Positions 52,191 through 57,750 of a stretch of DNA of 57,750 nt are shown here, piece after piece; the stretch's first letter is position 1; every line of letters begins with the position of its first letter. The translations under genes and the position numbers were made by a program. This stretch comes from Bacillota bacterium (GTDB lineage: Bacteria > Bacillota > Sulfobacillia > Sulfobacillales > Sulfobacillaceae): positions 1-57,750 of the forward strand of contig JAPNUR010000021.1 of the NCBI GenBank assembly GCA_026627385.1, in the 5' to 3' direction. The notes under the pieces are model-generated. The model saw nothing but the letters and a program-made list of their open reading frames with translations, searched no databases and was not told the DNA's origin.

Positions 52191-53501
52191 GTGCCCGTCC
52201 TGGCCATTATCCCACAACCGACACTCTTTTCCTGGGACGATCTGCAGCCGTTCGGGGATTTGGGGCGGTTGCCACGGGTGCTGGAGACGATTCCCGACGA
52301 ACCCCTCATGCGCATCTGAGAGCGCGATCGCGGACGCGGTCGGAACGACTATCCCGTACGGGCCATGTGGAATTCCGTGCTGGCCGGGGTGGTCTTTCAA
52401 CATCCCACGATCGAGAGCTTACGGCGGGAACTGGCCCGCAATGGCCAACTCCGGGAGTTGGTGGGACTGGGTGGGGTCACCCCCTCGGCTTGGGCGTATA
52501 CGCGGTTCTTGCATCGGATCCTGGAGCATCTCGACGAGCTCGACACAATGATTCACCACATCGTCGACGACCTCCAGGAGGTCCTGCCTGACTTGGGCGA
52601 ACGGTGGGCGATCGATAGCCAAGCGATGGCGTCCGTTGCCAAGCATCGCCCCCGAGAGACGGCACCCGACGGGCGTCGGGATACGGAGGCGGACTGGGGG
52701 AAGAAGACCTACCGGGGCATCGATGCCCCGGGCCAGGCGTGGGAGAAGGTGACGGCGTGGTTTGGCGACAAACTGCACCTGCGGGTGGATGCGACGGATG
52801 AATTGCCGGTCGCCTGGACCGTGACCCCAGCGTCCACCGCGGATATGACCGTAGCGCCCCAGTTGCTGGAGCAACTGAAAGCGCGCCATCCGCTGGCCCT
52901 GCAAGCGGCGCACAGCCTCACCGCGGACAAGGCCTATGACGATACCCCATTCGTGACCCGGTTGGGGGACGACTATCAGATTAAGCCGGTCATTGATATT
53001 CGCAACCTGTGGAAAGACGGCGAGGCGACGCGCCTGCTTCCGGGCTATGAGACCGTCACCGACACCTATCACGGGGCGGTCTTTGGCCATCATCCCGCGA
53101 CGGGCGAGGCTCATTTGATGGCCAACGGAGGCTTTGAGGCCGACCGAGACACACTGAAAAAACGGTGTCCCGCGAAGTGCGCGGGCATCCCCGGTGATGC
53201 CCAAGCGACCTGTCCGGTCGCCCACGGCCTCCGGATTCCCTGGGAGACGGATCGACGCGTGTTTACCCCGATTGATCGGAGTAGCTATACCTGGGAACGC
53301 GAATACGCCCATCGCACGGCCGTAGAGCGAGTCCATAGTCGGTTAGATGTCTCGTTGGGATTCGAATGACATACGATTCGCGGGATGGCGAAGATGCGCA
53401 TGCGCTGTGGACTGGCCTTGCTGGTCATGCTCGGCATGGCCCTCGGGCGCATCCGACAAAACCGTCCCGAACTGCTCCGTAGTTTAGTCCGCCGCGCTTA
53501 A
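52191..53501 (+). pseudogene. DDE transposase (IS5/IS1182-like) with two in-frame TGA stops
   Basis: One frame encodes a transposase of about 436 codons. It runs from GTG 52191 (VPVLAIIPQPTLFSWDDL) to TAA 53499. It is broken by TGA at 52317 (LMRI*ERDRGRGRNDY) and at 53367 (SLGFE*HTIRGMAKM). The acidic triad candidates are in WAIDSQAMASVA, LTADKAYDDTPF and AHRTAVERVHSRL. Both stops sit where CGA (Arg) is expected, so each is explained by one C-to-T change. It is probably inactive. The IS family name is tentative. Confidence 0.75.
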
Positions 53502-53642
53502 GCGCTGCGCGAGACCGCCCCCCATGCCATCGACTTTCCGTGACACTCGCTGATTCCACCGAGTGTGTTTCGCGTTTGCGCCATCCTGGCTGGCAATGAC
53601 CCCCAGTTCTGATGGCGGGTTTTATCGTCGTTCACTCTTCGC

Positions 53643-53712
53643 CCATCGGTTCCACTCGGCGCTAGATCGCTCCGCAAACTCTGTTCGAAATGCCACAGCG
53701 CAAAAATCTCGA
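53643..53712 (+). repeat. Repeat shared with the right edge of the window (inverted)
   Basis: About 70 bases match 57672-57746 on the opposite strand at roughly 80-85 percent. The best part is GCAAACTCTGTTCGAAATGCCACAGCGCAAAAA. The reading frame encoding RSANSVRNATAQK is conserved in both copies, so the repeat is probably the 3' end of a mobile or duplicated gene. Confidence 0.6.
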
Positions 53713-53870
53713 TCAGGGATTCATCTTGCGCGGAAACGTGGTAGGCGATATTGATGGACTCCTGGGGCAGGTGATATATCGTGTGCGAGCCGACAGTGAC
53801 TTGCTAACGCGGACGGTCCGTATTCAACTCTTGTCCCACTCCGGTCCCCGTTACCAAATGCGCCGTAAAG

Positions 53871-53891
53871 CCCCGTGCTTTAGCACTGGGG
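53871..53891 (+). repeat. Left-end hairpin of IS200/IS605 element
   Basis: CCCCGTGCT-TT-AGCACTGGGG forms a stem with one bulged T. Hairpins of this type are bound by the Y1 transposase TnpA. Confidence 0.75.
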
Positions 53892-53968
53892 ATATCAGGC
53901 GCTCGCCGTGAGGCGAATGTTTTGTCTTTTCAATCGCATTAGATAGATTGTTGTGATATACTACCGAT

Positions 53969-54361
53969 ATGGAATACAAATCCAATCACAACGTCGTCTA
54001 CTCTTGCAAATACCATGTCGTATGGTGTCCAAAGTATCGTCGCCGCGTACTCACCAGCGAAGTGGAAGAGCGGTTAAAAGCAATCCTGCGTGAAGTGGCA
54101 GAAGAGCGTCACGCGGATATCATCGAACTTGAGGTCATGCCAGATCACGTCCACCTTTTAGTCGAGGTCGATCCTCAGTTTGGCATCCATCGATTGGTGC
54201 GGTTGATGAAAGGGCGCAGTTCCCATCACTTGCGTGAAGAGTTTCCTTGGCTAAAAAAACGCTTGCCAACGCTTTGGACACATGCCTATTTTGTTTCCAC
54301 AGTGGGAGGTGCCCCGCTTGCCGTCATCAAGCAATACATCAAAAATCAAAAAAACGTCTAG
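53969..54361 (+). CDS. tnpA: IS200/IS605-family Y1 transposase TnpA
   Basis: A 130-residue single-strand DNA transposase. It has the HUH motif in MPDHVHLLVEV and the catalytic tyrosine in AVIKQYIKNQ. The opening NVVYSCKYHVVWCPKYRR is typical. Length and motifs are complete. It overlaps tnpB by about 80 bases if the early tnpB start is used. Confidence 0.92.
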   Translation: MEYKSNHNVVYSCKYHVVWCPKYRRRVLTSEVEERLKAILREVAEERHADIIELEVMPDHVHLLVEVDPQFGIHRLVRLMKGRSSHHLREEFPWLKKRLPTLWTHAYFVSTVGGAPLAVIKQYIKNQKNV

Positions 54362-55868
54362 CAAGAAGGAGCACACTCCCTCTTTTGTGTGTGAAGTTCC
54401 CCTGCGAGTCACGCGCCGCCAAGAGCACATCTTAGAAGCACGGTTTGAAGCAGGACGCCAAATGTATAATGCGTTGTTGGATGAAGCCAGAAAACGGCTC
54501 TCCCTTGTCAGACAATCTATCTGGTACACGAAGGCCAAGAAAAGCACGAACAAAGACGAGCGGCAGGCTCACTTTGCAGCAGCAAGACATGCACACGGAT
54601 TTTCCGCCTATGCCCTTGAAGCGGTGGCGGATGAGATGCGTCGTACCACGTGGCTTGGTGATCATCTGGACTCCCATGTGGCGCAGAAACTGGCGAAACG
54701 GGCATTTGAAGCGGTGCAAAAGGTTGCATTGGGCAAGGCGAAAACGGTACGGTTCAAAGGCAAACGCGGTCTTCACAGTCTCGAGGGGAAAAGTAACGCT
54801 GCCGGCATCCGTTGGCGGGAAGATCGGGTACTATGGAATGGTCTTGAATTGCCGATGGTCACGGACGTGCCTCACGATCCCGTGATCCAGCATGGCCTAT
54901 CCTCTCGTGTCAAATACGTGCGCTTAGTTCGACGGGATGTGCGTGGAAACACTCGCTACTACGCGCAACTTGTCTGCGAAGGTGTGCCCTATCAAAAACC
55001 GAAACATGTGATTGGCAATGAAACCATTGGGCTTGACATTGGACCGTCCACCATTGCCATCGTTGGCGATACACAGGCCAAACTAACCCTGTTCGCAGAA
55101 GAAGTCGCCAGAGATCACAAGAAGATTCGTCGTTTGCAGCGCAAGCAAGACCGCCAGCGCCGTGCCAACAACCCTGATTGCTACGACGAAAAAGGTCGTG
55201 CCATGAAAGGAAAACGCCCGACAAAGAAAAGCCACCGTCAATTAGAGACCGAAGCGGTACTCAAGGAACAGTATCGTCGGGAAACAGCCCATCGAAAAAC
55301 ACTACATGGACAATTAGCGAATCAGGTAATCGCCATTGGCACTCGAATCAAGACGGAAAAACTCAGCTATAAAGCGTTTCAGAAGATGTTTGGCCGTTCT
55401 ATTGGTGTGCGGGCGCCCAAGCTGTTTCTTTCCATCCTCACCCGCAAGGCTGAAAGTGCTGGCGGGAGCGTGGAGGAATTCAGTACGTACCGCACCGCAT
55501 TATCCCAAGTGTGTCTTTGCGGACAAAAGCACAAAAAACGGTTATCCGAGCGTGTCCATGCCTGTGATTGTGGCGTGTTCATGCAACGAGACCTGTTCAG
55601 CGCGTATCTCGCAAAGCATGTGGAGAACGAACGCCTGCAAGCGGCTAGTGCCTACGAGCATTGGCAAGGTGCGGAACCGCTCCTGCGAACGGCTTGGCAA
55701 CAGGCGTATAACCAACCTGCAAGTGGAAGGCTAGCGCCTTCCTCCTTCGGAACCTATCGGAGTCAGAGCGGGTCGTTCGAAAAAGAAAGTCTGCCCGAAC
55801 ATGAGGCGCGGGATGTTGTAGTGATGGCGCAAGTCAACGCGAGAGCCCGCGAGAGTGCAAAGGTATAG
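54282..55868 (+). CDS. tnpB: TnpB RNA-guided nuclease of IS200/IS605 element
   Basis: Up to 528 residues. The RuvC acids are present: Asp in TIGLDIGPSTIAIV, Glu in IKTEKLSYKAFQK and Asp in FMQRDLFSAYLA. The zinc motif is CLCG...CDCG. The start is uncertain: ATG 54282 overlaps tnpA and gives a low-complexity N-terminus, while GTG 54387 starts next to the first conserved segment (CEVPLRVTRRQEHIL). The long tail after the last motif and the right end of the element are where the guide RNA is normally encoded. All catalytic residues are intact, unlike the IS607-type copy at 3533. Confidence 0.88.
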   Translation: MPILFPQWEVPRLPSSSNTSKIKKTSSKKEHTPSFVCEVPLRVTRRQEHILEARFEAGRQMYNALLDEARKRLSLVRQSIWYTKAKKSTNKDERQAHFAAARHAHGFSAYALEAVADEMRRTTWLGDHLDSHVAQKLAKRAFEAVQKVALGKAKTVRFKGKRGLHSLEGKSNAAGIRWREDRVLWNGLELPMVTDVPHDPVIQHGLSSRVKYVRLVRRDVRGNTRYYAQLVCEGVPYQKPKHVIGNETIGLDIGPSTIAIVGDTQAKLTLFAEEVARDHKKIRRLQRKQDRQRRANNPDCYDEKGRAMKGKRPTKKSHRQLETEAVLKEQYRRETAHRKTLHGQLANQVIAIGTRIKTEKLSYKAFQKMFGRSIGVRAPKLFLSILTRKAESAGGSVEEFSTYRTALSQVCLCGQKHKKRLSERVHACDCGVFMQRDLFSAYLAKHVENERLQAASAYEHWQGAEPLLRTAWQQAYNQPASGRLAPSSFGTYRSQSGSFEKESLPEHEARDVVVMAQVNARARESAKV

Positions 55869-55879
55869 ACTTTTAGAAT

Positions 55880-55900
55880 CCCCTGGCTTTAGCCATGGGG
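55880..55900 (+). repeat. Right-end hairpin of IS200/IS605 element
   Basis: CCCCTGGCT-TT-AGCCATGGGG, the same layout as the left-end hairpin, lies eight bases before the cleavage-proximal TCAG. Confidence 0.75.
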
Positions 55901-56250
55901 AGGTTCAGCTGCGTCTTTCCCGAAATCCGCAAGGCCAGTGGCACGCCAATGGTACCGAACGCCCAGATCTGGCTGACGCCACGGATATTGACATTGGGGT
56001 GACGCCGTCAACGAATACCCTGCCCATTCGCCGATTTCATTTGGCGGTGGGGGCATCACGCGATTTGGTGGCAGCGTGGATCCGATTTCCAGAATTGTCC
56101 GTAATACCGGTTCGTCAACGATATACTCGAGTCACCAAGGATCAGTACTTGTACGAGTCGTTAGACAGTGGATATCAGGCCAAACTCACGGTACAAAATG
56201 ACGGACTTGTCGTGCATTATGCCGATATCTGGCGGGCGTTAACTTTATAA

Positions 56251-56877
56251 AATAGTACAATTATTGGCGGACCCCGCCTTACGACGGACTGCCGGACGGT
56301 ACTTGTTTATCGCTTAAGGATTGCGTCCCCCTCGAAACGTGACGAGGCGGAGTCGGTTCTCATCAGTGCGAATTCGTTGCTCTAGAATCCCCTCAGGGAT
56401 AGTGGCGCCTTTGCCTTCGAGGATGTGCTTGACGTGATTGCCAGATCTCAAAACATACAATCCCGGAGAATCATTCTGACTTGAGAACGGCCGCGCACGA
56501 TGGACACCGTACAGCCGACTCTGCTACCGCCTATCGATCTGTAGCCAGATTCAACCAAACCGTTCTATGATAATTTTGACGGGGATTGACTGCGATTCAC
56601 TCTGTGGGTGGGGGCCAGTCGCATTGCTTTTGCTCAAAGAGGCGTTGGTAGCGCGGTTCAATGACAGACAAACTGGGAACAAGTTAGGACGTCCTTTATC
56701 TGAGCTGCCCGATGTTAGTCCTGGAGCTAAGCCACGAGGCGACGCCTGCCGGGAACGCCGCGAACACCGTGAGTGCCCGGAATCGATTGCGAGCCCCGCA
56801 GATGCGGGGCTCACGTGCGTGTGCTACTAACTTGTGCTTACACGATAATCCACGCCGTATCAAACGTACCGTCAGCT
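56251..56877. other. Gap with one strong hairpin, no recognised gene
   Basis: The gap lies between two convergent broken genes. A plus-strand frame at 56567-56830 (MIILTGIDCDSLCGWG...) has no match I recognise. A perfect 9-bp stem is listed separately. The rest shows nothing I can name. Confidence 0.4.
56791..56812. terminator. GC-rich hairpin, possible bidirectional terminator
   Basis: GAGCCCCGC-AGAT-GCGGGGCTC is a perfect 9-bp stem with a 4-base loop, between convergent genes. No T-run follows on either strand, so it could equally be a mobile-element end. Confidence 0.35.
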
Positions 56878-57596
56878 TTACCGGCTCAATTCTAAGTGGG
56901 CGTAATCGGCTTGGTAATTAGCCGTGGAACCGCCGTCGGCATAATCGACTTGCAATGTCAAGGTATCCACGCCAGAGACATTGATGAGGAATTTGTCGGC
57001 CAAGTTGTTCGGCCCCAGCGTCATCGAGTACAGGGTTTCAGTGAGATTGCTGTCAGGCATCGGGGTCGTGATATCGAAAAACACGGGATTTGTACCTAGA
57101 GACTTCTTGTCAAATCCTACCACACCGGATAACGTGTGATAGTTGCCGCCTAAATCATAGCTGACACTTTCCACGTAGGTCGATGATCCGGATGGAAACG
57201 TCACTCCTTGAGTATAACCACGGCCGTCAATCACCATAAGCACGTTAAATCCGGGAGAAACCCCATCATAACTGAAATCGGTGGTCCCTTCTGGCGGCAG
57301 TGATGTTAGCGAAACCCGTTTTGGCGGCACTGTATAATAGCGATTAACAATCGTCAGCCGGTGACCTCGCGGATTCCAACTCACGTGCAAGCCGTTAATT
57401 TTATTCAGGGCAAATGCGGGGATATATACCTGCTGCCCAACGGTTAACGCGCTGGCATGACTGGGCTTGCTGCCCGACGCGATCACCGTGACTAACGTTT
57501 CGTGACATCCACTGCAGCTGACACGGTAGGCGTCATTCCCATTAACCCCACCACCGCTAGCGCACCCGCGGGAATGATGAATCGAGAATACGTCAT
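56878..57596 (-). pseudogene. Secreted stalk/NPCBM-like protein, frameshifted after signal peptide
   Basis: ATG 57596 (AGGAGGT upstream) opens a signal peptide, SRFIIPAGALAVVGLMGMTP ending in a likely TVSAA cleavage site, but the frame stops at TAG after VDVTKR. The next frame, TLVTVIASGSKPSH onward, continues to 56878. It holds a copper-amine-oxidase-like stalk domain (QQVYIPAFALNKINGLHVSW) and an NPCBM-like carbohydrate-binding domain (YHTLSGVVGFDKKSLG, NVSGVDTLTLQVDYADGG). A single missing base near 57495-57505 explains the break. The rest of the gene looks undamaged, so the mutation is recent or is a sequencing error. Confidence 0.65.
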
Positions 57597-57662
57597 GTGA
57601 AGTTTGTAACCTCCTAGTTGACCACCCGTTAGCATAAACATTGTGGTTCTCTAGGTCAACCT

Positions 57663-57750
57663 TTACTCACGTCGAGCTTTTTGCGCTGTGGCATTTCGAA
57701 CAGAGTTTGCAGAGCGACCTCGGGCCGGGTGAAACCGACGAAGCAAGCTG
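57663..57750 (-). CDS. C-terminal fragment of an unidentified gene at the window edge
   Basis: The last frame before a TAA at 57663-57665 reads SLLRRFHPARGRSANSVRNA and TAQKARRE. A related peptide, with RSANSVRNATAQKSRS, is encoded at 53630-53712 on the opposite strand. It may be the end of a repeated mobile gene. I do not recognise the family. Confidence 0.35.
   Translation of the reverse strand, partial: SLLRRFHPARGRSANSVRNATAQKARRE

Larger units (their letters stand above)
53855..55908 (+). mobile_element. Intact-looking IS200/IS605 element (tnpA-tnpB)
   Basis: The element is 2,054 bases long. It begins directly after TTAC (53851-53854), a known type of IS605-family target, and ends with TCAG (55905-55908). 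Subterminal hairpins are at 53871-53891 and 55880-55900. It encodes a Y1 transposase and an overlapping TnpB with all key residues. The ends were fixed by the reading frame of the interrupted host gene, which becomes continuous when the element is removed. There is no target duplication, as expected for this family. Confidence 0.85.
53690..56250 (+). pseudogene. Putative glycolipid-binding protein gene interrupted by IS200/IS605
   Basis: The left part, 53690-53854, encodes 55 residues (GFILRGNVVGDIDG, VIYRVRADSDLLTRTVRI). The right part, 55909-56250, encodes 113 more (RLSRNPQGQWHANG, DATDIDIGVTPSTNTLPIRR, AAWIRFPELSVIPV). Removing 53855-55908 restores one uninterrupted frame (SGPRY joined to LRLSR). 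The product matches the putative glycolipid-binding family (PF06475), whose members are about 190 residues. Its first residues come from a repeated sequence also present at the window edge, so the natural N-terminus may already have been lost before the insertion. Confidence 0.75.

Noticed and set aside
56567-56830. Plus-strand frame of 87 codons (MIILTGIDCDSLCG...)
   Set aside because: No family recognised, no ribosome site, and it ends inside the GC-rich hairpin region.
1-57750. tRNA, rRNA, CRISPR arrays
   Set aside because: I looked for cloverleaf-like tRNA sequences, conserved rRNA segments and regularly spaced repeats and saw none.

Overview
The window comes from a fairly GC-rich bacterium. 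Strong AGGAGG-type ribosome binding sites, frequent GTG and TTG starts and the gene content (FliY/FliN-type switch protein, CheC phosphatase, SoeABC-like sulfite dehydrogenase, Hyf-like membrane complex, many IS200/IS605 and IS607 remnants) suggest an acidophilic, sulfur-metabolising Gram-positive lineage such as Sulfobacillus. That placement is inference; there is no rRNA or other direct marker.

Layout. (1) 0.2-10.1 kb, minus strand: a hexuronate/aldonate catabolic operon of tagaturonate reductase (uxaB), a KduI/IolB-type cupin isomerase, a tartrate/isopropylmalate-type dehydrogenase, a large UxaA-type dehydratase, a fumarylacetoacetate-hydrolase (FAH) protein fused to the SAF domain that normally belongs to UxaA, and a short UxaA-like protein. 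A LacI-family regulator lies upstream. A decayed IS607-type element splits the operon. (2) 10.3-11.6 kb: an EamA exporter and a YjbQ/UPF0047 protein. (3) 12.0-19.1 kb, plus strand: an ArsR-family regulator, then a six-gene Hyf/Ehr-type complex (hyfB, C, E, F, G, I) whose large subunit has lost one of the four NiFe cysteines. (4) 19.5-22.8 kb: an IS607 remnant, a beta-propeller lipoprotein, a PfkB sugar kinase and a glycosyltransferase. (5) 22.8-31.1 kb: a SoeABC-like molybdoenzyme divergent from a LysR regulator, a CAP-like secreted protein and gamma-glutamyltransferase.

(6) 31.2-50.5 kb: a 19-kb chemosensory island with two nearly complete pathways. Set I: fliY/fliN-like, cheR, cheB, cheC, a degenerate HD-GYP protein, cheY, a CheA-CheW-REC fusion, cheW and a membrane MCP. 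Set II: a soluble MCP-like protein with a CheZ-like C-terminal motif, cheY, a mini-STAS protein, cheA, cheR, cheB, a triple-CheW protein and a soluble receptor with two complete MCP tips. Apart from the FliY/FliN-like protein there are no flagellar genes in the window.

(7) 50.5-57.75 kb: decayed DNA and mobile elements. It holds a 16-bp G/C tract upstream of the tandem MCP, a chimeric pseudogene made from pieces of two receptor genes 10 kb away, an IS transposase with two CGA-to-TGA stops, an apparently intact IS200/IS605 element that can be removed in silico to restore a glycolipid-binding-protein reading frame, and a frameshifted secreted NPCBM-like protein.

The most unusual points are the UxaA/FAH domain shuffle, the intermediate hydrogenase-like large subunit, the double-tip receptor, the MCP-CheZ-like protein and the exactly reconstructable insertion site.
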